Of a stretch of DNA of 64,000 nucleotides, positions 1-12,900 are shown piece after piece (the first letter of the stretch is position 1; each line of letters opens with the position of its first letter). The notes beneath the pieces are model-generated. The model saw only the letters and a program-made list of their open reading frames with translations. It was not told where the DNA came from and made no database searches. The stretch comes from Asterias rubens (lineage: Eukaryota > Echinodermata > Asteroidea > Forcipulatida > Asteriidae), in contig NC_047062.1 in assembly GCF_902459465.1 (NCBI RefSeq), forward strand, positions 26,033,866 through 26,097,865. Direction: 5' to 3'. The position numbers and the translations under genes are program-made.

Positions 1-525
1 GCATTTTCTGTAGCGAGTGCGGGGGATATGACCAGAGTTGAATTCCAAGTGGGCAGTAAATGATGATCAGAGAACACGAGACGTAGGTTGCTTCATGTGA
101 ATTAGTCATTCTGAGATACATTTAGGGGCCAGACCATGTTTAACTTTGTATGCAAGAGTAAGAACTTAAAATCGGATCCTTTGAGACACCAAGGAGCCAG
201 TGTAAGGAGCGCAGAAGGGGAGTGATGTGATATGATTTCTGTGATCTGATGTGATGTGATCTGTGCGAGACACTGAGTTCTGTAATGGAGGGGAGCAATG
301 TTGGATTGATGTAGAGACTATTGCAGTAATCGAGGTAAAACAAAGTAGTGAAAGCATGAACCAGTCGTTCAGTGGTACTTTGTTCTAAGTAGCGTCTAAG
401 CTTTCCGATCTTGTGGATTCAAACAGGCAGCGGAACAACGTGTGTTCTTGGTGAGTTTGTGTAGGGTTAAATGGTGATCAAGGGTGACTCCGAGATCTCT
501 AACGGTCTAAATTGTTTGATATTTT
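1..525 (-). pseudogene. Decayed non-LTR retrotransposon (LINE), reverse transcriptase C-terminal part
   Basis: Reading the minus strand with frame jumps gives the usual block order of a LINE reverse transcriptase end: a RDLGVTLDHHLTL-like stretch near 490-520, then FYLDYCNSLY near 330, HITPLLRSLHWL near 215, and a GLAPKCISE-like block near 130. Stops and frameshifts break it, so it is dead. The block order fits CR1/L2-type elements, but the clade is a guess from motif memory. It lies 3' of the last visible exon of the discoidin gene and may sit in its next intron. Confidence 0.75.
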
Positions 526-709
526 TTATATTAGCATGGATTACATATACAAAATATGCTTTGAACTTATAACAGCTTATAACCGTTAACTTCATGTAAG
601 ATCCAGAAAATGTTATTCTTGAGCATCAATAAATTTCTATAGTGATGTGTTTTATAAGAATTACTCATTTGACATGTTTATATAGCATAATGCCGAGTTT
701 TAACGTTAC

Positions 710-3700
710 CTCGACATCCAAGAACTTCAAATGCAAAGTAAGGATACGGTGCAATCCAAGTGAGTGTCATTATTCGAAGGAATCTGGTCCTCAATATCTC
801 AGGGAAGGTGACAGTTACTCGTTCACCACCAGCGACATTCCCGTTAAACTAAAAAAGAAAAACAATAATTTTTCGTTTCTAGGTTAATTTGTAATAAATA
901 ATATATTGATATTATAGTACACAGTGACACCTATGGCGCTTCAACATTCCCCATCACTTGCCCATGTCAGCTCACTTGGGATTAGATAGTCTGTGCTGCC
1001 ACATAGCGCACTAAGCTAAGTCGATCCCTGCCCTTACCAAGTATCCGTTTACCCGTTGAAGAGAGAATCAATTAAATAAGAGTGTCTTGAGCAAGTAAAC
1101 AAGTGTTAACTTTGATCTTACCATTAACAGGGTTGTTTTACGTGCATGCGTTTTTGTTGAATATTATAATTAAAAAATTGTACAATATTTAACAATTGTG
1201 TCAATTTGGCTAAAACAAACATCGTATGAAAGTTAACAAAACAAAAAACAAAAACATCATACAAACACGTTTTTGATAACATTATTGTTGTTATAATTGA
1301 TGTTAAATTTGCATCGGGGATAAAGGGGGAAAAAATATATATATTTATTATTGTTGTTGTTGAAAATAAATATTAAAAAATGTAGACAATCCATGTAGAT
1401 CGGTCTCGAGTCCAGAGAATTGATATTTGTATAAATCCAATATGTCTAATTGCCCAGTCCCTCGGAAAAGAGATATCTGTATAAACCAAACCCTCCGAAC
1501 CAGTCAACACTCGCAAATAACAAAGGTACCTAAATCAAAGACTAGCGTCGCTAATCAAGACTAGGGAGCTCCTAGATACAAGAAATGGTATCTGACCTGT
1601 ATGGTATCTCCGTCTGCATTCGCCAAGTCATGCCAACTTTCAGATTCTCCCGTTGAACTGTACTTAACGCTGAAGGTTTCCATGTAGTATGATGAATGAC
1701 CCTGTACAATCAGTCCAGTAACAACTGGGCCTGGTAGTCCTAGATCCACTTGAATCCAAGAGTCTGCTACATCCTTTACACTTGGTACCCACCAGTGGCT
1801 GTTTCCTGTGTATAAAAACAAACGTCACTGATGAATGCTATTCTTTAGCAGAACTTAGAATCAATCCCTTATCCATTCCAATAAATTGTTATTTTCAAAG
1901 TTGATCATCACTTCCTACAAATGGTATATTTCGATTATTTCGTCGCAAACATATAGGGGTTATAATTAATGAAACACTTCCCTGAGGCCACTTCCATTAT
2001 TACCTAGTAGTTTAATTGCTATAATATGGACTCCATGGTCAGTGTGCTTCTTTTTGTGCAATATTTTTTTCACGTTTAGCAAATGCTCCTCTGGGTTCGT
2101 CACGTATTCCAGATACCTTCTTCGACTTCCCACTGGCTGGAAAAATTGTTGGGACGGCGTCGTGTTTAAGAATGGCTCTTCTCGTCATGTCAAAGGAGTG
2201 GTGTATCCCGGATTCGAAGCACGACGGCGGCTCGAAATGTTCGCTGCATAGCGCTGAAAAAGACGTCGGACCGGACCACTTTGCTCTAGTTAATCTGACT
2301 TTCGCAGCCCACAACCGCCTATACTTGGGATCTGCAGGAAACAGATGAAGACTGACCCCATCTTTAGTTGTTTTGCTGCATCCAGCAGCAATACACCTGG
2401 TCGGCATTGCCGGAAAAATGCCAGAAAAAAAAAACCTTTTCGCAGCGCACAAACTCACGTCTTAGAATTACATGTACTTTTGCACGTGTGTTTATCTACG
2501 CATCGAGGGGGGTCTATGTTTGATCGAGACAAAGTCTTCCTTTTCCTATATCACAAAAGGGGTAGGCGGAGTCAACCTCCCCAGCACTTAATTAATTTTT
2601 TTAAGATATAAATCGTGACAAACAATTACTTAAAAAATGTTTTATTGTTAATAAACATATACTCTTATGTTTAAAAGAAAACAAATCCTATTTCCAGGTG
2701 CCTTTAAATAAGCTTTTTGTATTCCTTTTTATTTGAATGTACATTGTTTTTTAATTCAGCCAGTAGGCTGCATGCAATAAGCATTTTTTTAATTAAAACC
2801 ACAATTTTTATAATAATAATAATAATAATTGTATGACTAGACACTCTTCCTTAGTTCGTAGCAAACACAAAAAACTCACCAAAATTTCTGACACAAAGAT
2901 ACATAAGGACTGCTATCCATGGAACCAGGTTCAACTTGAACCAGGAGGGATAAAGTGAGTAGATAAGACTAGTATGTGGATCAGGTCAGCAAGTTCTGCC
3001 TGCAGTTAAACGGAAATGGAGTATGACTTGCCTTCATTGAGTCGAGCTTTTGGCGGTGAATATGACGCCGAAAGAGATGATGATGCAGTAATACTCCCAT
3101 CAGGGATCGCCCCACTCTCCATTCCCAACGGTCCAATGGTACATGCTGGTCCTGAAATAAGTCAATAAAACAATCATTACATTAAATCTAAAGTCAAGAT
3201 CTTCTGTTTCCAATTATGATACAGTATGGAGGATGAACATAAATAAAACTGCAGCTTTTTAGTAAAGTTGATGATTGTCATTTGTGCTCATAACAGGCTT
3301 GAATGTTTTGTGCTCAGCAGGGTATAGTACACAGTCCACTAAAGTCGCAATTGGGGCTGACTGCTTTACAAGAAATGCAATTAAATGTAGTTTACTGACA
3401 ATTTATTAAATTTCAAATCCCGTTTAATAGTTATTTAGTTTAAACTTAGATAAACACCAGTTTTGCAAGAAGGGAGGTATGTTTAGACTGCATTTTAATG
3501 TTCACCGTCTGAATATGATCCCGGGGTTTCCTGGTTGTTGATTGGATGGGCCAGACAAAGTCCTGCAAAACAAAACAAAATATATTTTCACTTCCATGTT
3601 TATAAATAATATTTGAAATTGTGTGTAAAACCCTGCAGCGTGGGCTGCTGTCAGCACATTGTGACATATTTCAATATTCCATTGCCTTAAAAACCACATC

Positions 3701-4413
3701 GTATACATTGTCAGCTCATTGTGTCACGATATCCTAAGTTGGACCATGTCACGTGCCATAGAGGGGTTGTCAATCACCAAGGGGGTCAGTGATTTGGTAA
3801 GGAGGGGACGGGACAAACCTCTGCCATTATACTTTGTGTAATTGGCATGTCAATTGGTAATGTTCGATGAAACCAAATTGAGCAATATGTACAACAAGGG
3901 TTTTAAGTGGGTTTTAAAGGAACACGTTGCATTGGATCGGACGAGTTTGTCTTTGAAAAGCGTTTGTAGCCTCGAAATTGCGTGGTTTTCCTTTTACCTC
4001 GTCGACTAACACGGACAGCCATTTATAGCCAATTTTTTTGTTCAAATCCTGATCTGGTAATTTGTTCTTTGTTCAACACTCAACAAAACAGTGATTAACG
4101 AGCAAGTGATCGAGTGACTGTCTTGCACCAAAAGCGGGTAAACTACTTATAGTTATTGTATCGGGGATTCAAAGTTACGACCGAGCCAAATGTGTTTTCT
4201 GTAAAGATTCAATTAAGTTATATTTTTGACGATTTTGTTTTGACAAGATGATACTAATAATACTTTATACAAATCATGTTTTACTTTACACTGATTTTAG
4301 TTACAACTCAGTTAGTTGTGGATATTACACTGAGAAGTTGATTCAACAAAACACTCACCGACTAGAAGTACACTCATGAGCAGCATCGAACTAGCGAAGG
4401 CACAAGTAGACAT
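710..4413 (-). CDS. Secreted F5/8 type C (discoidin) domain protein, gene 1, 3' end off window
   Basis: Four coding exons were read on the minus strand: 4413-4359, 3151-3032, 1805-1597 and 848-710. Exon 1 encodes a signal peptide (MSTCAFASSMLLMSVLLV) and ends in phase 1. Exons 2-4 form one complete F5/8C domain, residues 22-173, from Cys22 in PACTIGPL through SWIQVDLG to FEVLGCR, where the final Cys would pair with Cys22. Joins are phase 1, 1 and 0. The exon 2 donor is GC (GAAG then GCAAGT), a GC-AG intron; the others are GT-AG. The last exon ends in phase 1, the same phase that begins SRCR exons in gene 2, so SRCR domains probably follow off the left edge. F5/8C domains bind carbohydrate or phospholipid outside the cell; the ligand here is unknown. 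A THAP ORF and an inverted repeat lie in its introns. Confidence 0.85.
2039..2407 (-). CDS. THAP zinc-finger protein, short ORF inside an intron
   Basis: This ORF of about 122 residues begins MPTRCIAAGCSKTTKDG and carries a C2CH THAP finger: CxxxxC (Cys5, Cys10), an LHLFP block, a Trp, then CSEHF and an AVPTIF-like AVPxxF end motif. THAP domains bind DNA and occur in host transcription factors and in P-element-like transposases. After about residue 90 only a basic tail follows (KSKKVSGIRDEPRG) before the stop, so there is no transposase or other domain. An upstream in-frame Met at 2458 would add 17 residues; the start at 2407 matches the usual MPxxC beginning. It lies on the same strand within the intron between discoidin exons 2 and 3. 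It may be a real small gene, the first exon of a longer one, or a transposon relic. Confidence 0.7.
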   Translation of the reverse strand: MPTRCIAAGCSKTTKDGVSLHLFPADPKYRRLWAAKVRLTRAKWSGPTSFSALCSEHFEPPSCFESGIHHSFDMTRRAILKHDAVPTIFPASGKSKKVSGIRDEPRGAFAKREKNIAQKEAH

Positions 4414-5786
4414 GGTCAGATGATTGTAGGTTCAAGAAATGACGGCACAATGCTCTATCTAAATGCTCGGGCACGGTCCTATACACAATATGACAGCACA
4501 ATATTACGTCAATGCACGGGAACACTACTACTCTGATCTGAAACCCGACAACAAATTTTTTTTATATTATACTCATGTACAACATCGTCAGTATTCAAAG
4601 TAGGTTATCTTAAATCCATGTACCGGAAAGTTTATTTTGAAAGACAATGACTGGAAATGACAAATCGGTTTCAGTGAGACTGCAGTTTCAAGGTTGTTGG
4701 TTAAAGTCGTGATTGCGTGAAAGACGTTCCATTGCTAATGTTAGAAGCTGTTACAGACAAATTATAAACCAGAAATTAGTCAATAATCAACAAAATGTGT
4801 TTTCTACTTCAACTTCACACTTGATTTCAAAATTACCCAAGTTCGTAGGCCTGCTCGGAGTCCCAACAAGTAGGCCTGCATGTACTCGAGGAATGATCAG
4901 ACACCTTTAACTATTGGTACCTGGCCACAGTTCTTGGTACCCGGCCAAAAATGTCTTCTTTACTACACACTGATCTCGAGAACGACTGTCTGACTAATGT
5001 GAATCCAATGTCACTCATCACAATTTAACCTAGATGCGAAAAGGTCGAAACTATTCAACAATTTATTGTTAAATTTTGTAAACTATAAACTCAGTACCTC
5101 TCTAATCTAAAGTTTAATACTTACTTTATTTAGAAATCAACATCAATGTACAATACAACATGAGATGACAAAATCAGCTCAAAACGAAGAGAAATCGTTC
5201 CACTCAACGGGCACAAAAGGCGATCGAATCTTAACCGCCACGACGGGCTCGAAGAAGCGCCTCTACACGATGCCTTTATACTATTAAGGTTGCCAGTGAA
5301 AATCTAGAGGGGGGGGATAAACACTAGTAGAGACTCCCTTGGTGATTGACAACCCCTCTATGGCACGTGACATGGTCCAACTTAGGATATCGTGACATAA
5401 TGAGCTGACAATGTATACGATGTGGTTTTTAAGGCAATGGAATTTTGAAATATGTCACAATGTGCTGACAGCGGCCCACGCTGCAGGGTTTTACACACAA
5501 TTTCAAATATTATTTATAAACATGGAAGTGAAAATGTATTTTGTTTTTGTTGCAGGACTTTGTCTGGGCCATCCAATCAACAACCAGGAAACCCCAGGAT
5601 CATACTCGGATGGTGAACATTAAAATGCTGTCCAATTATACCTCCCTTCTTGCAAAACTGTGTGTTTATCTTATAAGTTTAAACTAAATAATTATTAAAC
5701 GGGATTTAACATTTAATATTTGTGTCAGTACACACCATTTAATTTCATTGATTATAAAGAAGTCAGTCCCAATTGCGACTTCAGTT
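3341..5786. repeat. Long inverted repeat flanking the signal-peptide exon of gene 1
   Basis: Arms of about 450 bp (3341-3786 and 5333-5786) are inverted copies, visible because both encode the same nonsense peptide starting MYTMWFLRQWN on opposite strands. Both outer ends begin near CTxAAGTCGCAATTGG. The 1.5 kb between the arms holds the first exon and promoter of the discoidin gene. It could be a foldback transposon that captured the exon, or an inverted duplication. No clear target-site duplication was seen. Confidence 0.75.
3910..4030. repeat. Half copy of a foldback element (AAAGGAACACGTTGC end)
   Basis: The segment starting AAAGGAACACGTTGCATTGG and running through TTTGAAAAGCGTTTG to CACGGACAGCCATTTAT matches one arm of the full palindromic element at 10586-10985. 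The opposite arm is absent here. Confidence 0.7.
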
Positions 5787-6235
5787 TCTTTGCTTTATAC
5801 GAAGCTATTAACGTGCAATATTCAGCCGACGTGTGTCAAACTAAAAGAAGAATGCATGGCTCAATAGGAGGCCACATTATTGCACATACCTTATTTGAAC
5901 CCTCTTGGGAATGGGCGTGGCCACAGTCTGTAGTAGGTTGCTGATATGTGTTTATTTACACCGCCCAAATGAATGTTAAACAGCTACTTGAGCGGAATGT
6001 TTATAACGGAAATGCTAATGTTAACTTGATAATAATAGTGTAATTTTGATATTGTGTACACTTCTGAATTTGTCGTAATTATCGATTAATAAATCCAAGT
6101 CCATGATTTGCAGTCAAAAAGTAGCTATGTGGTCCCGGGAATGGTCCCTATCCCGCGGCGCGGCACAGGTTGGGGGAGTTTTCTAATGAGGTCAGTGCTA
6201 TGGGTGATGGGACTGGGACAGGTGATGGGATTAGG
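5787..6235. other. Non-coding interval
   Basis: No exon, RNA or repeat could be supported here. The short open frames have no domain character and no convincing splice signals. Confidence 0.5.
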
Positions 6236-6497
6236 ACTAGACTTGTGGACAAGTCTTTAATGGTCCCACGCGGTGATATAGTCGAGTTGTGTCGGTGTTC
6301 TCGGGAGATCACTGCTCTCGCGCGAACTGCTGGTTGTCCGACTTCTACTCCCCATTTAAATGGGACCGTGTAGTCGACGTGAGAGCAGTAGTCTTGCAGG
6401 GCCGGCAGTCTCGCAAGAATACACTGCGGGAATTGCAGGGAGAGTCGGAACACTATCACCGCGACAGACATTTAAATACTTGTCCACAAGTCTAGTT
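6236..6497. mobile_element. MITE with CTAGACTTGTGGACAAGT terminal inverted repeats
   Basis: The left end ACTAGACTTGTGGACAAGTC is mirrored by ACTTGTCCACAAGTCTAGT at the right. Flanking TTAGG on both sides looks like a target duplication. The interior is GC-rich and partly palindromic. A shorter relative with the same ends is at 47046-47125. Confidence 0.75.
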
Positions 6498-6789
6498 TAG
6501 GACTTGAATCAAGTCTACCCACACAATCGTACCATCAACAAACACACTGAAAAAGCTCCCTACCATGGGGTCAGGGTTACCTTGTAAACTTCATTACACA
6601 CTCAGCATCCAGCTAGGCACAGAAATACTCACCGTAGCGCTAGGTTGAAAAGTGCTGGTTTGGCATGATATTCTGTCCTCGTGGAAATCGTGTTTCCCCA
6701 ACTCCCCACCCCAACCCTCTCCATAAGGGTTTCAGTGTAACACAAAAGTGCCCAATAATTGTGATCTGGGGGGGGGGGGGGTTGTTGAT

Positions 6790-6956
6790 TAGTCTTGGTG
6801 CAAGACGTTTCTCGTCTCCCTTTCACGCACACCGCGGCCAATTCACCGACAGCGCCCGCACCGACTCACCTGACTTATGAGTGGACTAAGTCAGGTGAGT
6901 CGGTTTGGTCGCGGTGTGCGTGAAAGGGAAGAGAGAAACGTCTTGCACCAAGACTA
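6790..6956. mobile_element. Near-perfect palindromic MITE with 9-bp target duplication
   Basis: The ends read TAGTCTTGGTGCAAGACGTT and its complement, and almost the whole 167 bp folds on itself around a CTCACCTGACTT centre. Identical 9-bp GTTGTTGAT flanks lie at 6781-6789 and 6957-6965. A 9-bp duplication is typical of Mutator-like elements. One isolated end of the family is at 7669-7688. Confidence 0.85.
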
Positions 6957-7169
6957 GTTGTTGATAGGCCCTAACAATGATTTGGTCTTATTTGCTGAGA
7001 GGGAAGTTTGGAAAAACAAACTGGTCTAGGGGTGTTTTGACTTGGTGGGGGAATAACTCGAGCGGGCCCAGGGACTTCCCATTTTAAATTGAGCATAGGA
7101 TTACAATTCAACAGTCAATAAATAAACAGCACTTTAAAGTAAAAAGCTGTTAGTCTTCTAATTTTGTTC

Positions 7170-7460
7170 GTGACTCTTTTAAATATGAAGACATAAGGTT
7201 AATCCAGGACCAAGGCTTGAATGAATTGGCGTGTACTTGAGAGCTTGGGTTCTGGCATAGTGATGGTGAAATGTGGTCAAGTCTAAATAACGGGTGTTGA
7301 TGTTTGTGTTACACTTTATGGCATCGCAGTCAACAAGTTCAAACAAAGATTTAATGGTAAAAACAATGACGTGCTGCTGCCTCCTGTAGCTCATCCAGTT
7401 AAGTGACTTTAAACGTTCCTCATAGGGCATGTCACCTCGCCGTGGCGTTGAGCACACGAC
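7170..7460 (-). pseudogene. LINE reverse transcriptase C-terminal fragment
   Basis: The minus strand reads YEERLKSLNWMSYRRQQHVI, then VFTIKSLFELVD and a NTRYLDL / ARTQALKYTPIH stretch. This is the pattern after the polymerase domain of many LINEs (YxERLxxLxLxxLxxRR, then NTRxxxL). Only about 90 codons remain, without a catalytic core. The family is uncertain. Confidence 0.6.
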
Positions 7461-9915
7461 TTCATCACGGCCTTAATTTTAGTGTTTTAATGTTGACTGC
7501 CTTTTCTATTTCACTAGTAATGTCATTTAATACCATCATACTCATCTAGATCTAGTAAAACAGTTATGACCCATTCATCATTTTTATAATAGAGTAATAG
7601 TGCCCTCTGTAAGCAATTCGTGGTGGGCGGATCGCTGACATTTATTGGTCGTGGATACACAGAACAGGGACGTCTTGCACCAAGACTGCTCCCTGAATAC
7701 GAGAACGGTATACTGTACGAAATGTCAAGACAACTAACTATTTTCAGAGCCAGCACTCCCCAGAAATTTTTTTACACATGATTGTATGTATCCACAAGTT
7801 GACTATTTTATATTTACTTCTTTTTCTAGGTATAATCTTAAGTTGCCTTATGATAAACGCTGCATTTTGCTTTGTAAACAAATTTTTGTCCTGTTCTTAA
7901 AATCTGCATACATTAATTATCATGATTAAACCTAATTTAAATACTTAAAATATAAATACATAAAACTTGTTTATTTTGTATGAAAATGTATTTGTTGTTG
8001 AAGTCCTCACAGTCACTTTTTGAATGTAAACCGTTTTACTTTACATTTTGAATCTTTTATCTGATTTTACTGAGTATATATTCACGGTTCACGTTTTGAT
8101 TAATGATTGAAATCGAGTAACATTATTATTACATTGTATTCCTATTATTAATAATTGAGCCGTCCATGCACAGGTCCTTTAGTAAGTCTTCAGCCCACAG
8201 TTAGGGTTTGGCGCTCTATGCTCCATTCACGGTATCTATATAGAAAGAGAATAGATACGAGATTGTAATCATAATAGCATGCTACTGCAGGCTGCGTGGT
8301 ACAAGAGGTTGATGTTAAACCAGTTTTGCTTTTTATAACAAGAATTTACAAGTGGTAGACAAAAATATATTCTAGCTTTTGATATAAAGCTTCATGTCCT
8401 TTTCAAACAAGCAATAGTGAGGTATTCCGTGCACGATGTGTGTGTTAAAACAAATGCCATTTGGGGGCATGTGTTTTACTGCCCCCACGTACTCCCCGCC
8501 TTTTTAAGACAAGAGTACAACAAAGATGGTTTAGAAATAATTTCATGTAGCCAAGAAAAATTCATAGAATTAGAAACAGCAACAGTAAACTAATTGACAG
8601 ACGAGAAACCATTTTGAACACACACCAAGTCATTATAGTTGCGCTCAGTTAAGAAGTTCACATATTTATTTAGAATAGGCTATTTTTATCATCGAAACGG
8701 ATTTGAAAGTTCCGATATGTTCTGGTTGTTTTCGACAATGTTTCTTTCCTGGCTCTTTTCACCAATAATTTTTATTGCACGGACCTTTTCGAATGCGAAT
8801 GCGAAGCGAGTTTTGGCAACGCAATAATCGGTACGCGCTCATTTAAATTTTTGTTGCAAGGAAATTCGCTTCGCACGAAGCATTGGCAGGAAATATATTC
8901 AGGGCTTATATTCCTACATTATAATTACTATTTTAACAGATAGTTAAGAGCGGACCTTCGGATATTATTGATTTGTTACTCCTACATTATAATTACCTGA
9001 GCATCTACTGCAAGCCATCCTCAGAGTGGTAAATGTCTCGCCAACCTGGGATAAAAAAGAATATTCCCTTAAACATGATACATTTCAAATTCTTCACCTT
9101 TTAAACAAACTTTCAGTTTCCCTTGTGGTGTTTTTAATATCTAGTTAAAACTAGATGTTAAGAACCGAAGTATGTGTCCAAACAACCGAAATACAAATTT
9201 GGGTCCAATACAAAATACCAATTGCCAGTTCAGCCTGACTACAGAATTTAGTCAGGCCTCTAGGATCAATTAATACTGGCCCGGAGATTTTCTAGAATGT
9301 AGTTCAATCACTCACAGTAAGAGTGGAACGTCAAATTTGATTTCAATTTGCAATCTGAATCAATTGACTAGACTAGTTGTCTTTACGGATGATTTGAAGC
9401 TATATTGTGTGGATTATAGTAAATAATACAATTCGGACTGGGTTAGAATTTAGGGTAATGAAAATAGGAAATGTGCAGTAATGATAACCTACTAAATTAG
9501 AGATCTTATGAAATTTAAATCCCCGAGGACAAATTACGATAGTTGAGAATTGCTCAAGTATGATAAAGTGCGCCACCAAGAGTTTGCAAAGGAAATGTCA
9601 ACTTTAAAGTGTAAAGTCCCCGGCCGTCATAAAATGGTTTCATCATTTCTTAATACATCTGATTTTCTTAGTACATGAACGTGAAACGATAAAGGGATAT
9701 TTATATCTCAGAACCATTACGCAAATTCACACAAGCTTACTTTGGGCAGCGGAGACCGATAATCTTTGCTAGGGTTAATAAAAAGGTCGCGTTCTTCAAT
9801 CACGTTGAAATTGAGTACACGTTTGTGGAGCTCCCTTTGAATACTTTAAAAATGTAAGCCTGGTATCGGCGGTTTGCAAATTTTATGAGTTTCCTTTTCA
9901 TAAGACGATACGTAC
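7461..9915. other. Intergenic or intronic interval with no recognised gene
   Basis: AT-rich sequence. A palindromic-element end (GTCTTGCACCAAGACT) lies near 7670-7688, and TACATTATAATTAC occurs twice near 8915 and 8980. Downstream exons of the SRCR gene could be here but none could be supported. Confidence 0.45.
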
Positions 9916-12900
9916 CTTTAGCACAGATTACTCCAGCAGTTTCTGTGTTTGTGCACTTGGGTTTATCCCAGCAATGCGATGGACAGTCGGTGATTTTGGC
10001 CTCGGAGCCGTCACAGATAACCCCATCCATAAGGTTAGGATTACTGCCTTGACCGAAGAAAGCACCCACCTCAGCATGCGTGGCACCAGAATAACCCAGC
10101 TGTCTGCAGGCGACCCCAGCATCAGTCAAGTCCCACTCATTGTCGCAGATGGCGCCCCATGTACCATCCACATTGATCTCCACTCTTCCACTTCCCCTGG
10201 CCGGTCCATCCACAAGCCTCACATCATCTGATTGTTTATAAAGATGAGAGTTGAACTCGCTATATTGTTGCCAAATCTAAAGAGTTTCAAGTGAGTGTCA
10301 ATTTGACCCCTTGTTTTGAAATTGATTGCATCGTGACAATTATTTAGTGATTTAGAATTTATATTCGTGAGGCTTAATTTTGTTTTGAAAAGAAGAGGAG
10401 ATAATAGGAATATTGTGTTGTTAAGGAAGAAAGTTGAAGGAATGAGGCTCACAAAACCATCTAACGATTTAAACGTTTATAAAATATGTGTTTTATGGGC
10501 AACTATTTTTATTTTCTCCAACCAAATATTTGAGAAGCCCAAGTTGCAATAATATCGAGACGGGATTTAGTATTATATTCGTGAGGCATAAAGGAAGACG
10601 TTGCCTTGGGTCGGTCGAATTGGTCTTTGAAAAGCGTTCTGTAACCGTTTGTTATAAAATGCATATAGGTAGAAAGATGTTGTAATAGTAGAATGCAATG
10701 ATCTACACACAAAATAGGCCGCGAAATTGCGTGGTTTTCTTTTTACCTCGTCGAACAACACGGTCGGCCATTTATGGGAGTCACATTTTTGACTCCCAAA
10801 AATGGCCGACCGTGTTAGTTCGCGACGTAAAAGGAAAATCGTGCAATTTTTGAGTGATACTTGTGTAGATCATTATATTCTACTTGTAAAACATATTTCT
10901 AACCATAATTGCATATCATAAGAAACGGTTTCAAACGCTTTTTATAGACCAACTCGTCCGATCCAAGGCAACGTGTTCCTTTAATTTTGTTTTGAAAAGA
11001 TAAGAGGAATATTGTGTATCTTCCTTATAAGACAGAAAGATGTAGGAATAAGGCTCAGAAAACCATCCGACGATTTAACGTTGTAGTGTTTTATTGGAAA
11101 CAATGTTTTTCTCCAACCAAGTTTCTCTTTGAGAAATATAAGCGTCAACTCATCCGTCGCGTTATCAAATATTGCTATTATTGATATTTCTTAGGCTTCG
11201 ATAAAGGTATTGATTTTATAAATGCAACATTAGCTTTTATTCTTGTTTAGTAAAACTATATTTGGGTGTGGTCCCTGGCTACACGGCAGTTAAAGGCAGT
11301 GGACACTATTGGTAATAACTCAAAATAATTATTGGCATAAAACCTTACTTGGTGACGAGTAATAACTTGGGAGAGGTTGATGGTATAAAACATTGTGAGA
11401 AACGGCTCCCTCTGAAGTGCCATAGTTTTAGAGAAAGACGTAATTTTCCACGAACTTGATTTCGAGACCTCAGATTTAGAACTTGAGGTCTTGAAATCAA
11501 CCATCTCAACGCACACAACTTTGTGTGACAAGGGTGTTTTTTTCTTTCATTATTATCTCGCAAGTTCGATGACCGATTGAGCTCAAATTTTCACAGGTTT
11601 GTTATTTTATGCTTTTGTTGAGATACACCAACTGTGAAGGCTAGTCTTTGAAATGTACCAATAGTGTCCACTGCCTTTAACGTTTGTAAGGCTTCTGACT
11701 GGCACCCGAACAAAGCTATAAAACATAGGGCTAGATAGCTCAGTTGGTAGAGCGCCGGCACGTTAATCCAAAGGTCGTTGGTTCGAATCACACTCTAGTA
11801 AATTCTTTGTTCAACCCCAAAAATCATTTCGAAAATTTGTAACCGTTATTTTTTTTTGTCTGAGATAACTGAAGGTTTCCTTAAAAGCTTCAAGCCAGCA
11901 GTCCCATGACCATCGACTAACAGATAAAACACAATAACAAAAGCAACAAATATTTCTTACTTGGTTTGCAGATTACTCCAGCAGTGCTGGTGCATGGATT
12001 ATTTTCCCTGCAAAGAAAAGAGCACCTGGAAAGATATGGCTCTGTCCCTTTACAAGCAACTCGATCCATTACAATAGGAAGTTCTGTCGCTCCATAAAAT
12101 GATCCTTTCTTTGCCTCACTTGCCTCTAGGAAACCAAGCTGCCTGCATACAGTAGTCGCATCTTGTATGTCCCAGTTTGTATCACATACCGCACCCCAAG
12201 CACCGTCATGGTAAATCTCGACTCGACCTCCAAGTACGTCATCACCTCCAGCTAGCCGGATGATACCATCTTCAATTAAACAGTACAATGTTTGTATTAA
12301 TACGCCTAGGAAAGTATTTTTTGCCCTTGTTGTCTTGTATGTCTGTCTGTGTGTTTGTGTGTCTGTCTGTCTGTATGTCTGTCGGTCATGCTGTCTGTCT
12401 GTCGGTCATGCTGTCTGTCGGGCTGGCGGTCGGTCTGACCGATCTGACATTACAATATTAGAGATTGAGTGGTGACATTTTTAGGTACACAATACCGCTT
12501 TACTAAACAAGCACGGGTTTTCTGTAAGCAGATTATCTGAATAAGAAAATAAATCAAAACTATGTTATTTGTTAAAGCTTTTTGGAAAGATAACAGGATT
12601 TTAGAACAAAATTACCTCATCGTGATGACGTAACAAAATTAACGTTCGTAAAATATTTATATAAACAAAAGCATTGATATGTAACCCAAAATCCCACTTT
12701 TGTCATTTGTTTGCACCGTTTTTAAACGACGATTGACACTTTTAACTGATCTAAATTAATCATAAATGAGTAGGGGAAGTACTGCGTCTAGAGCACTTAA
12801 GTACTTGTCTGTTTTTCATAAATGTTCTGTACAATGTTTAATATAATCTTACATCTGAGAAGAGTCATGCACAATTTGTATTCGAATTAGAGACTTTTGA

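Noticed and set aside
642-887. Plus-strand ORF with NPSECHYSKESGPQYL, similar to one at 13945-14139
   Set aside because: Both are antisense shadows of the 139-bp F5/8C end exons on the minus strand, which have proper splice sites and domain residues.
11728-11800. Functional tRNA gene
   Set aside because: The acceptor stem is poor and the same head plus tail recurs at 53628, as in a SINE.
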